Assembly (NCBI RefSeq): GCF_001618005.1
Contig: NZ_LQXA01000019.1
Span: forward strand, 1 to 64,000
Length of the DNA stretch: 64,000 nucleotides
Origin: Clavibacter tessellarius
Lineage (GTDB): Bacteria; Actinomycetota; Actinomycetes; Actinomycetales; Microbacteriaceae
Reading direction: 5' to 3'
The first letter of the stretch is position 1. Every line of letters starts with the position of its first letter. The translations under genes and the position numbers were made by a program. Under the pieces are notes generated by a model. It searched no databases. It saw nothing but the letters and a program-made list of their open reading frames with translations, and was not told the DNA's origin. Shown one piece after another: positions 16,787 through 25,068 of the stretch.

Positions 16787-18427
16787 TTGAGCACCCCGCA
16801 CACCCCCTCGCCGGCGGCGGCACCCGCCGTGGCCCCCGCCCCCGTCGTCCCGTCCGGCCACGCCCGGGACACCGCGGCCCGCGCTGATCACGTCCCGTCG
16901 GGCTACGCGCAGGAGCTCCATCGGGGCGTCGGCCCGTTCTCCTCGTTCGCGGCCGGGTTCTCCTTCGTGTCGATCCTCACGACCGTGTTCCAGCTGTTCG
17001 GGCTCGGCTTCGGCCTCGGCGGCGCCGCGTTCTTCTGGGCGTGGCCGGTGGTCTTCGTCGGGCAGCTGCTCGTGGCCCTCAACTTCGCGCAGCTCGCGGC
17101 GTCGTGGCCGATCTCGGGCGCGATCTTCCAGTGGTCGAGCCGGCTCGCGGGCACGACGTTCGGGTGGTTCACCGGCTGGACCATGATCGTCGGCCAGATC
17201 CTCACGGTCGCCGTCGCGGCCATCGCGGTGCAGGCCGTGCTGCCCGCCATCTGGGCCGGGTTCCAGATCGTCGGCGGCCCGGACGCGGATCCGTCGGTCG
17301 CCTCCCCCACGGGCGCGGCGAACGCCGTGCTGCTCGGGATCCTCCTGCTCGCCGTCACCACGGTCGTCAACATCCTGAGCGTGCGGCTCATGGCGCGCGT
17401 GACCACGGCGGGAGTGCTGATCGAGATCGTCGGCGTGGTCGTGCTCGTCGCGGTGCTGTTCCTCCTCCCGCAGCGCGGGCCCGAGGTCGTGCTCACGACC
17501 GCCGGCCGCACGGGCGACGAGCCGTACGTCTTCGCGTGGCTCGCGTCCTCCCTCATGGCCGCGTACGTGATGGTCGGCTTCGACTCCGCGGGCGAGCTCG
17601 CCGAGGAGACGCACAGCCCGCGGAAGACGACGCCGCGCACCATCGTGCGGGCGCTGGTGGTCTCCGGGCTCGGCGGGGCGCTCCTCATCGTGGGCGCGCT
17701 GGTCGCGGCGCCGAGCGTCACCGACGGGCAGCTCGCCACGAAGGGCCTCGCCTGGGTCATCACCTCGGCCGCGGGCGAGGTGGGCGGACGCCTGCTGCTG
17801 TGCGCGGTAGCGGTCGCGGTGTTCGCGTGCACGCTCGCGGTGCAGACGTCGGGCACGCGGATGATGTACTCGATGGCGCGCGAGAAGGCCCTGCCGTTCC
17901 ACCGCCAGCTCGCCCGCGTGTCCCCGCGCACCGGCACGCCCGTGCTCACCTCGGTGGTCGTCGGAGCGGGCGCGGTCCTCGCGCTGGTGGTCAACGCCGG
18001 GCAGTCCGCCATCTTCACGGCCCTCTCGAGCCTCTGCATCGCGATGCTCTACCTCGCGTACCTCGGCGTCACCGGGCCGCTGCTGGTCGCCCGGATCCGC
18101 GGGCGCTTCCCGCAGGGCGGCGTCGACGAGGACGGGAAGCCGCTGTTCACGCTCGGCCGCTGGGGCATCCCGGTGAACGTGGTCGCCGTGCTGTTCCAGG
18201 CCGGCATGGCCGTGAACCTGATCTGGCCGCGCGCCGAGATCTACGACCTCACGGGCGGGTCGTGGTGGCTGCAGCACAGCGCGCTCCTCTTCATCGGCGC
18301 GACGCTGCTGGTCGGCGCGGGGTACCACGCGTGGCGGCACCGCTCGCACGGGCCCCTCGAGCTGCGGGACGTGCCGACCACGGCCGCCATCCCGGTCGTC
18401 GAGGCGGCGGGGGCGACGATCCGATGA
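16787..18427 (+). CDS. APC-family permease of the urea/guanidine carboxylase operon
   Basis: 546 residues with about 12 membrane helices, an amino acid-polyamine-organocation permease. Recognisable segments are PFSSFAAGFSFVSILTT (helix 1), ASWPISGAIFQW (helix 2-3) and FVFIGFDSAGELAEET-like AYVMVGFDSAGELAEETHSP (helix 6), as in permeases linked to urea carboxylases. It should import the operon substrate or a related cation. A Pro/Ala-rich cytoplasmic N-terminus precedes helix 1. The start is TTG at 16787, weakly supported by GAGAGG. Its stop overlaps the next gene's ATG (ATGA). First gene of a five-gene operon. Confidence 0.88.
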   Translation: MSTPHTPSPAAAPAVAPAPVVPSGHARDTAARADHVPSGYAQELHRGVGPFSSFAAGFSFVSILTTVFQLFGLGFGLGGAAFFWAWPVVFVGQLLVALNFAQLAASWPISGAIFQWSSRLAGTTFGWFTGWTMIVGQILTVAVAAIAVQAVLPAIWAGFQIVGGPDADPSVASPTGAANAVLLGILLLAVTTVVNILSVRLMARVTTAGVLIEIVGVVVLVAVLFLLPQRGPEVVLTTAGRTGDEPYVFAWLASSLMAAYVMVGFDSAGELAEETHSPRKTTPRTIVRALVVSGLGGALLIVGALVAAPSVTDGQLATKGLAWVITSAAGEVGGRLLLCAVAVAVFACTLAVQTSGTRMMYSMAREKALPFHRQLARVSPRTGTPVLTSVVVGAGAVLALVVNAGQSAIFTALSSLCIAMLYLAYLGVTGPLLVARIRGRFPQGGVDEDGKPLFTLGRWGIPVNVVAVLFQAGMAVNLIWPRAEIYDLTGGSWWLQHSALLFIGATLLVGAGYHAWRHRSHGPLELRDVPTTAAIPVVEAAGATIR

Positions 18428-19266
18428 GGGACCTGCACACGACCGACAGCGTCACCGCCTCCCGCGACGACGCCCGCGCGCAGGCCGCCCTCCGGAGCGA
18501 CTGGATGCCGTACGTCCCCGCCTCCTCGTCGCCGTTCGCGCCCGCGGGCGTGGATCCGGCCGACCTCACTTGGGCCGAGACCGTCGCGCCCGGCGGGTAC
18601 GGGCACCGGGTGCTGGCGCGCGGATCCCGCCTCCGGTTCAACGACCCCACGGGCGACGCCTGCGCGCACCTGCTGCTCTACGACGCGGAGGCGCCCGGCG
18701 AGCGGCTGAACGTGGCCGACACCGTGAAGATCCCATGGCAGGCGTACCTCGGCCAGGGCTCGCCGCTGCTGAGCGGTGACGGGCGGATCCTCGCGAGCGT
18801 CGTCGAGGACACCTCCGGCCACCACGACGCGCTCTGCGGCACCTCGACCGACGCGCTCAACGAGCGGCGCTACGGATCCGGCGCGCCCGAGGGCTCGACG
18901 CCGAGCGGCCGCTCGCTCCTCGTGAAGGCCGCCGCGAAGCACGGGCTCACGCGGCGCGACCTGCCGCCCGGCGTCTCCTTCTTCCAGGGCGTGCGCGTGG
19001 AGGAGGACGGCGGGCTGCGGCCCACCGGATCCGCCGGGCCCGGCACCCACGTGACCCTGGTGGCCGAGATGCCGCTGCTGGTGCTCGTCGCGAACGTGCC
19101 GCACCCGCTCGACCCGCGGCCCGACCACGTGGTGGGGCCCCTGCGGATCCACGCCTGGCGCGGCTCCCCCACCGGGCCCGACGACGCGCGCTTCCACGCG
19201 ACGCCCGAGCTCACCCGCGCCTACCTCAACTCCATCGACCGCTGCGAAGCGAGAGGGAACCGATGA
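18424..19266 (+). CDS. DUF1989 urea carboxylase-associated protein 1
   Basis: 280 residues of the DUF1989 family, starting with an ATG inside the permease stop. The core has RFNDPTGDACAHLLLYDAEA, RLNVADTVKIPWQAYL and the Cys/His segments SGHHDALCGT and GVSFFQGVRV typical of the family. In characterised systems two DUF1989 subunits form carboxyguanidine deiminase, which converts carboxyguanidine from guanidine carboxylation to allophanate. Pairing here with a second DUF1989 gene and a biotin carboxylase supports that role. Assignment of this gene to a particular subunit is inference. Confidence 0.85.
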   Translation: MRDLHTTDSVTASRDDARAQAALRSDWMPYVPASSSPFAPAGVDPADLTWAETVAPGGYGHRVLARGSRLRFNDPTGDACAHLLLYDAEAPGERLNVADTVKIPWQAYLGQGSPLLSGDGRILASVVEDTSGHHDALCGTSTDALNERRYGSGAPEGSTPSGRSLLVKAAAKHGLTRRDLPPGVSFFQGVRVEEDGGLRPTGSAGPGTHVTLVAEMPLLVLVANVPHPLDPRPDHVVGPLRIHAWRGSPTGPDDARFHATPELTRAYLNSIDRCEARGNR

Positions 19267-19955
19267 CCCCGACCGTCACCTCCACCGTCCCCACCGGCGC
19301 CGTGCACGCGCCCGACGCCGTGCTCGACTGGGGCGCGTCGCTCGTGCCGGGCCGCGTGGTGCGCGACGACCGCGTGGCGCCGCTCGCGCCCTGGTCGGCC
19401 GTCGTGCGCGCCGGACAGGTGCTCACGATCGTCGACGTGGGCGGCAACCAGTCCGCCGACTTCCTCGTCTACGACGCCGACGATCCCGAGGAGCGGTACA
19501 GCGTGCCCGACACGATCGTGGCGCAGGGCAACGCGTACCTCGGCACCGGATCCGTGCTCATGTCGAGCGAGGGCCGGCCGCTGATGACCGTGGTCGGCAA
19601 CGAGATCGACCGCCAGGACACCCTCGGCGGCGCCTGCTCGAAGGAGTCGAACACGCTCCGCTACGGGCACCACACCGCGCACCAGCACGCCTGCCGGGAG
19701 AACTTCCTCACGGAGGGCGCGCGCCACGGGCTGGGCGCGCGCGACATCGTCTCGAACGTGAACTGGTTCATGAACGTGCCGGTGGAGGCCGACGGCGCCC
19801 TCGGGATCGTCGACGGGATGAGCGCGCCCGGGAAGCGGGTGGCCGTGCGGGCGGAGCGGGACGTGCTGGTGATCGTCTCCAACTGCCCGCAGATGAACAA
19901 CCCGTGCAACGACTTCAGCTGCACGCCGCTGCGGATGATCGTGGTGGAGCCGTGA
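19263..19955 (+). CDS. DUF1989 urea carboxylase-associated protein 2
   Basis: 230 residues, second DUF1989 subunit, with the ATG overlapping the previous stop. Conserved pieces include VGGNQSADFLVYDADDPEER, AYLGTGSVLMS, the CSKESNTLRYGHH segment, and the C-terminal NCPQMNNPCNDFSCTPLR rich in Cys and Asn, which marks this branch. It is expected to partner the preceding protein as the deiminase acting between carboxylation and allophanate hydrolysis. The carboxylase starts inside its stop (GTGA), so the subunits and carboxylase should be made together. Confidence 0.88.
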   Translation: MTPTVTSTVPTGAVHAPDAVLDWGASLVPGRVVRDDRVAPLAPWSAVVRAGQVLTIVDVGGNQSADFLVYDADDPEERYSVPDTIVAQGNAYLGTGSVLMSSEGRPLMTVVGNEIDRQDTLGGACSKESNTLRYGHHTAHQHACRENFLTEGARHGLGARDIVSNVNWFMNVPVEADGALGIVDGMSAPGKRVAVRAERDVLVIVSNCPQMNNPCNDFSCTPLRMIVVEP

Positions 19956-22900
19956 GCGCCGCCGAGCGCGGCGCCGCCGAGAGCCGGGCGCTCGACCTCG
20001 ACACCGTGCTCGTCGCGAACCGCGGCGAGATCGCGTGCCGCGTGATCCGCACCGCGAAGGCCATGGGCATGCGCACGGTCGCGGTCTTCTCCGGCGCCGA
20101 CCGGGCGGCTCCCCACGTGCGCGAGGCCGACGAGGCCGTGCGCCTCGGCCCGGCGGCGCCGCGCGAGTCGTACCTGCGCATCGACGCGATCATCGAGGCG
20201 GCGCGCGCGACGGGCGCCGGCCTCATCCACCCCGGCTACGGGTTCCTCAGCGAGAACCTGGAGTTCGCGTCGGCCTGCGAGGAGGCGGGGATCCGCTTCG
20301 TCGGGCCGACCGCCGACCAGATCCTCGCGTTCGGCGCCAAGCACACCGCGCGCGAGCTCGCCGAGGCCGCAGGGGTGCCGATGCTCGCCGGCACCGGCCT
20401 CCTCGCCGACGCCGACGAGGCCGTGCGCGAGGCGGCGCGCGTGGGGCTGCCCGTGATGCTCAAGGCCACGGGCGGCGGAGGCGGCATCGGGATGCAGGCC
20501 TGCGCGACGCCCGAGGAGGTGCGCGAGGCGTACGGCCGGGTGACGCGGCTCGCGGAGTCGGCGTTCGGATCCACCGGGATCTTCCTCGAGCGCCTCGTGC
20601 GCCCGGCCCGCCACGTGGAGGTGCAGCTCGTGGGCGACGGCACCGGCCGCGTGGCCGTGATCGGCGACCGCGACTGCTCGCTCCAGCGCCGCAACCAGAA
20701 GGTCATCGAGGAGGCGCCCGCCCCCGCCCTGCCCGACCGCGTGCGCGCCCAGCTGCACGCCTCGGCCCGCGCGCTCGCGGAGTCGGTCTCCTACCGCAGC
20801 GCCGGCACGGTCGAGTTCGTCTACGACCCGGTGCGCGAGGAGGCCGCGTTCCTCGAGGTGAACACGCGCCTCCAGGTCGAGCACCCCGTCACCGAGGAGG
20901 TGCACGGCGTCGACCTCGTGGAGCTGATGCTGCGGCTCGCCCGCGACGGCGCCGCGGGGCTGCCCGACGACCTCTTCACGCGCGAGTGGATCCCGCAGGG
21001 CCACGCCGTCGAGGCCCGCCTCTACGCGGAGGACCCGGCCAAGGGATCCCTGCCGTCGAGCGGCCTCGTGACGCAGGCCGTGCTGCCGGCGGGGCCCGGG
21101 ATCCGCGTCGACGGCTGGATCGAGACCGGCCTCGAGGTCTCCGCCTCCTACGACCCGCTGCTCGCCAAGGTCATCGCCATGGGCGAGACGCGCGACGACG
21201 CGCTCGACCTCCTCGGCGAGGCGCTCGACGGCACGCGGATCGACGGCATCGTCACGAACACCGGCCTGCTGCGGGCGCTCACCGACGACCTCGAGCTGCG
21301 CACGGCCACGCACTCCACGTCGACCCTCGACGTGACGGACGACCCGGCGCCGCGCATCGACGTCGTCTCCCCCGGCACCCTGACCACCGTGCAGGACCTG
21401 CCGGGCCGGCTGGGGTACTGGCAGGTCGGCGTGCCGCCGAGCGGCCCGTTCGACCCCGTCTCGCTCGCGGAGGCGAACCTCGCGGTCGGCAACCCGGAGG
21501 GCGCGCCGGGGCTCGAGATCACGGCCGACGGCCCGGTGCTGCGCTTCTCGACCGCCTCGGTGGTGGCGGTGACGGGCGCGCCCGCGCCGGTCACGGTCGA
21601 CGGGACGCCTGCCGCGATGTGGGAGCCGATCGAGGTCGCCGCCGGGCAGACCCTCGCGATCGGGCGCGCCGACGGGCCCGGGCTCCGCCTGCTCCTCGCC
21701 GTGCGCGGCGGGATCGACGTGCCCGCGTACCTGGGATCCGCCTCCACCTTCACGCTCGGCCGCTTCGGCGGGCACGCGGGCCGGGCGCTCCTCGCGGGCG
21801 ACGTGCTGCGGCCCGGATCCCCCGACTCCGACGCCGACCACCCCGCGTTCCCCGCGGGCGCGCGCCTCGGGCTGATCGGCGGCCCGACGCCCGCGCACCG
21901 GCGGCCGGCGCTCACCTCCACGTGGGAGATCGCCGTCACCGAGGGCCCGCACGCGGCGCCCGACTTCTTCACCCGTGACGACATCGACGTGCTGTACGCC
22001 ACCGACTACGGCGTGCACCACAACTCGGCGCGCACCGGGATCCGCCTCATCGGCCCGCGGCCCGGCTGGGCGCGCGAGGACGGCGGCGAGGCGGGGCTGC
22101 ACCCGTCGAACATCCACGACACCCCGTACGCCGTGGGCGCGATCGACTTCACGGGCGACACCCCGATCATCCTCGGCCCCGACGGCCCCTCCCTCGGCGG
22201 CTTCGTGTGCCCGGCGGTGGTCGCGAGCGGCGAGCTGTGGAAGCTCGGGCAGCTGCGGCCCGGCGACACCGTGCGCTTCGTGCCCGTGAAGGAGGCGGAT
22301 GCCGCATCCCTCGTCGACGCGCGCGCCTCCCTCACGGTGATCCGCACGGGCGGCGACGGCGACGACGGCGTGATCGGCCGGCTCGAGGCCACCGACGCGC
22401 GGCCCTCCGTGGCGTACCGGCGCGACGGCGACGACGACGTGCTGGTGGAGTACGGCGACATGACCCTCGACATCGCGCTCCGGATGCGCGTGCACGCGCT
22501 CATGACCCGGCTGCAGGAGGAGCGGCCCGCGGGTCTGCTGGAGCTCACGCCGGGGATCCGCTCGCTGCAGGTGCGCACGGATCCGCGCGTGCTGAAGGCC
22601 ACGGCCGTCGCGGGCCTGCTCCGGGAGCTGGAGGACGAGATCCCGCCGACGGACCAGCTCGTCGTGCCGTCGCGCACCGTCCGGCTCCCCCTCTCCTGGG
22701 ATGACCCGGCGACGCGCCTCGCCATCGAGCGCTACATGGCGGGCGTCCGCGACGACGCGCCCTGGACGCCGTGGAACATCGAGTTCATCCGCCGGATCAA
22801 CGGCCTCGACTCGGTCGACGACGTCTACCGCACGGTCTTCGACGCCAGCTACCTCGTGCTCGGCCTCGGCGACGTGTACCTCGGCGCGCCCGTGGCCACG

Positions 22901-23617
22901 CCGCTGGATCCGCGCCACCGCCTCGTGACCACGAAGTACAACCCCGCGCGCACCTGGACCGCCGAGAACTCGGTCGGCATCGGCGGCGCGTACCTCTGCG
23001 TCTACGGGATGGAGGGGCCGGGCGGGTACCAGTTCGTCGGCCGCACCGTGCAGATCTGGAACCGCTTCCGCCGCGGCGGGCTCTTCCAGGAGCACCCGTG
23101 GGCGCTCCGGTTCTTCGACCGGATCGAGTGGTACCCCGTCGGCGCCGAGGAGCTGCTCGAGCTCCGGGCCGAGACGGACGCGGGCCGCGGCGACTTCGCC
23201 ACGGAGGACGGCGAGTTCTCCATCGCCGACCACCACGCGTTCCTCGCCGCCAACGACGCGTCGATCCGCTCCTTCCGCGAGACGCAGACGCGCGCGTTCG
23301 AGGAGGAGAAGGCCCGCTGGCGCCTCTCCGGCGAGTTCGACGTGCGCGACGAGCCGGTCGTGGCGACGCCGGACGAGGTGCCCGTGCCACCGGGCGCGAC
23401 CGCGGTCACGGCGCCGTTCACCTCGACCGTGTGGCGGGTGGACGTGCGCCCCGGCGACGACGTCACGGCCGGCGACGCCGTGCTCGCGGTCGAGGCGATG
23501 AAGATGGAGTCCGTGGTGGGCGCGCCGGTCGCGGGCCGCGTGCTGGAGATCCGCATCGCGCCCGGCGAGCAGGTCGCGCCCGGGCAGGTGCTCGCGGTGA
23601 TCGGCGCGGCGTCCTGA
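19952..23617 (+). CDS. Biotin-dependent urea/guanidine carboxylase
   Basis: 1221 residues. Biotin carboxylase domain about 15-460 (VANRGEIACRVIRTAKAMGM, LKATGGGGGIGM at about 170, EVNTRLQVEHPVTE at about 301); two AHS/KipA-KipI carboxyltransferase halves about 465-1100; C-terminal biotinyl domain with AVEAMKMES (Lys near 1182). It carboxylates urea or guanidine with ATP and bicarbonate. The two DUF1989 genes upstream favour guanidine as the true substrate, as in described guanidine-degrading operons. An allophanate hydrolase domain or gene, needed to finish the pathway, is absent from the protein and from this window. GTG start overlaps the previous stop. Confidence 0.9.
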   Translation: MSAAERGAAESRALDLDTVLVANRGEIACRVIRTAKAMGMRTVAVFSGADRAAPHVREADEAVRLGPAAPRESYLRIDAIIEAARATGAGLIHPGYGFLSENLEFASACEEAGIRFVGPTADQILAFGAKHTARELAEAAGVPMLAGTGLLADADEAVREAARVGLPVMLKATGGGGGIGMQACATPEEVREAYGRVTRLAESAFGSTGIFLERLVRPARHVEVQLVGDGTGRVAVIGDRDCSLQRRNQKVIEEAPAPALPDRVRAQLHASARALAESVSYRSAGTVEFVYDPVREEAAFLEVNTRLQVEHPVTEEVHGVDLVELMLRLARDGAAGLPDDLFTREWIPQGHAVEARLYAEDPAKGSLPSSGLVTQAVLPAGPGIRVDGWIETGLEVSASYDPLLAKVIAMGETRDDALDLLGEALDGTRIDGIVTNTGLLRALTDDLELRTATHSTSTLDVTDDPAPRIDVVSPGTLTTVQDLPGRLGYWQVGVPPSGPFDPVSLAEANLAVGNPEGAPGLEITADGPVLRFSTASVVAVTGAPAPVTVDGTPAAMWEPIEVAAGQTLAIGRADGPGLRLLLAVRGGIDVPAYLGSASTFTLGRFGGHAGRALLAGDVLRPGSPDSDADHPAFPAGARLGLIGGPTPAHRRPALTSTWEIAVTEGPHAAPDFFTRDDIDVLYATDYGVHHNSARTGIRLIGPRPGWAREDGGEAGLHPSNIHDTPYAVGAIDFTGDTPIILGPDGPSLGGFVCPAVVASGELWKLGQLRPGDTVRFVPVKEADAASLVDARASLTVIRTGGDGDDGVIGRLEATDARPSVAYRRDGDDDVLVEYGDMTLDIALRMRVHALMTRLQEERPAGLLELTPGIRSLQVRTDPRVLKATAVAGLLRELEDEIPPTDQLVVPSRTVRLPLSWDDPATRLAIERYMAGVRDDAPWTPWNIEFIRRINGLDSVDDVYRTVFDASYLVLGLGDVYLGAPVATPLDPRHRLVTTKYNPARTWTAENSVGIGGAYLCVYGMEGPGGYQFVGRTVQIWNRFRRGGLFQEHPWALRFFDRIEWYPVGAEELLELRAETDAGRGDFATEDGEFSIADHHAFLAANDASIRSFRETQTRAFEEEKARWRLSGEFDVRDEPVVATPDEVPVPPGATAVTAPFTSTVWRVDVRPGDDVTAGDAVLAVEAMKMESVVGAPVAGRVLEIRIAPGEQVAPGQVLAVIGAAS

Positions 23618-23700
23618 TCGCCGTCGCCGCGGGAGGCGGCCGGGTGCGCGCCGCGCGTGACCCCGGCCGCCGCGTGATCCCCACCTGCGAGGATGGCGGG

Positions 23701-24390
23701 ATGGCCAAGGACGACAAGCCGGCCCGCGTCGGCCGCCCCCGCGCGATGCCCGACGCCGGCTCGACGCTGAGCCCGCGCGAGCAGATCCTCGACGCGGCGG
23801 CGGCGCTCTTCGCGGAGTACGGGCTGAGCGGCACGTCCACGCGCCTCATCGCCGAGCGGGTGGGCATCCGCCAGGCCTCCCTCTACTACCACTTCGCCGG
23901 CAAGGACGACCTGCTCGTCGAGCTGCTGACGCGCTCCGTGCGCCCCAGCCTCGACGTCGTCCGCGGCATCGAGGAGGCCGTCCCCGACCGCGCGTCGGCG
24001 GCCGGCGCCCTGCACGCGCTCGTGATGGCGGACTTCCGCACGCTCGCCGACACGCCGCACAACATCGGCACGCTCTACCTGCTGCCGGAGGTGCAGGGCG
24101 AGCGGTACGACGGCTTCCGCACGCAGCGGCGCGAGCTGCAGGACGCGTACGGGCGGATCGGCACGGCCGCGGCGAGCGCCGACGTGCGCCGCACCATCGG
24201 GCCGGAGGCGCTGGGGGCCGTGCTGATCCAGCTGGCCGAGCTCGTGATCCAGCTCCGCCGCCGCGGCGAGCCCGGAGACGCCGACCGCGACGCCATCGCC
24301 GCTACGTGCCTGCGCGCATGCGGGCTGGGGACGGCCGAGATCGTGGAGGCGCGGCGCGAGGCCGAGCGGCTGCTGGCCGTCACGGCCTGA
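23701..24390 (+). CDS. TetR-family regulator of the carboxylase operon
   Basis: 229 residues. The HTH lies at about 27-75 (REQILDAAAALFAEYGLSG, then STRLIAERVGIRQASLYYHF), followed by KDDLLVELL and a helical ligand domain. It is the last gene on the strand, 83 bases after the carboxylase, with GAGGATGG before the ATG. Position suggests local control of the operon, and the palindrome at 16705-16718 is the candidate operator. The ligand may be guanidine, urea or a pathway intermediate; this is inferred from context only. Confidence 0.85.
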   Translation: MAKDDKPARVGRPRAMPDAGSTLSPREQILDAAAALFAEYGLSGTSTRLIAERVGIRQASLYYHFAGKDDLLVELLTRSVRPSLDVVRGIEEAVPDRASAAGALHALVMADFRTLADTPHNIGTLYLLPEVQGERYDGFRTQRRELQDAYGRIGTAAASADVRRTIGPEALGAVLIQLAELVIQLRRRGEPGDADRDAIAATCLRACGLGTAEIVEARREAERLLAVTA

Positions 24391-24522
24391 GGCGTCGGCG
24401 CGGCCCGGTCGCGCGGCGGAGAGCGACACGAACGACTCGTAGAAGAGCGCGCCGCGGGCACCCGGGCGGGTCTGCGTGATCTCGGCCATGGCGCGCCTCT
24501 CGTCGTCGGCGCCGGGCGCGGA

Positions 24523-25068
24523 TCAGTAGTCGATGAGGCCCTGCTCCAGCGCGTACGCCCGGAAGCTGCCGATCGGGAAGGGCAGGAAGTACTTGCCCAT
24601 GATGAGCTCATCTGCCAGCTGCTCCGTCATCGAGACCGTGAGCTGGCCGGCCCGGATCGCCTGGCAGAGCAGAGGGACGGTCGCGGTCACGCGACGCCGT
24701 TCCGACTCGGCGATTGCGCGAGGAGCGGCGTCGTCGAGCACCATCTGTCAGCCCTTCGTGGCACCTAAGGCGAGGACTCCGCACTCACCGCGGTTCCTCC
24801 CGTCGACTACGAGTCGTCGCTCGTAGCGAGCGAAGGCGGCCAGATGTTCCATGTCATCGGCACGATGGACATCGATCCAGTCCACGTCGATCACCATGCG
24901 CAGTTCGTGATGATCATCAGCCTGGGCACGCAACTCCCTGTCGACGGATTCCGGAATTACGACGCCTCTCTCGCTGGTGAGAAATCGCAGCGGCCCGAGC
25001 CAGCCCTGCATCGCGAAGTGCCTCAGCGGTCCGGTGTCGAAGACCAGAGGATCGCTCACCGCGCTCAC
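24523..25068 (-). pseudogene. PIN-domain toxin gene with in-frame TGA
   Basis: A GTG at 25068 overlaps the upstream stop and opens a PIN-like protein (VFDTGPLRHFAMQGWLGPL, VIPESVDREL, GECGVLALGATKG). A TGA at 24750-24748 interrupts it; the same frame continues as QMVLDDAAPRAIAESERR and TVPLLCQAIRAG to a stop at 24523-24525. The continuation supplies the conserved VLDDxxAR-type segment and C-terminal helices, so the intact protein would have about 180 residues. A single base change (TGG to TGA, Trp to stop, or CGA to TGA) explains it. The upstream piece alone keeps the first acidic residues but loses later ones, so a toxic RNase is unlikely. An internal ATG at 24744 could restart. Confidence 0.75.

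Noticed and set aside
13053-16823. Long antisense open frames over the reductase gene (and similar ones over the carboxylase and other genes)
   Set aside because: High-GC codon bias creates long open antisense frames. Their translations are Arg/Gly/Ala-rich, match no family, and mirror the real genes.
24391-24489. Minus-strand start of a gene reading MAEITQTRPGARGALFYESF
   Set aside because: After about 25 gene-like residues it runs antisense into the TetR gene with no stop. At most it is a remnant of a lost gene's 5' end.
24748-24750. TGA as selenocysteine in the PIN gene
   Set aside because: No SECIS-like hairpin is seen right after the codon, and PIN proteins are not selenoproteins. A nonsense mutation is simpler.
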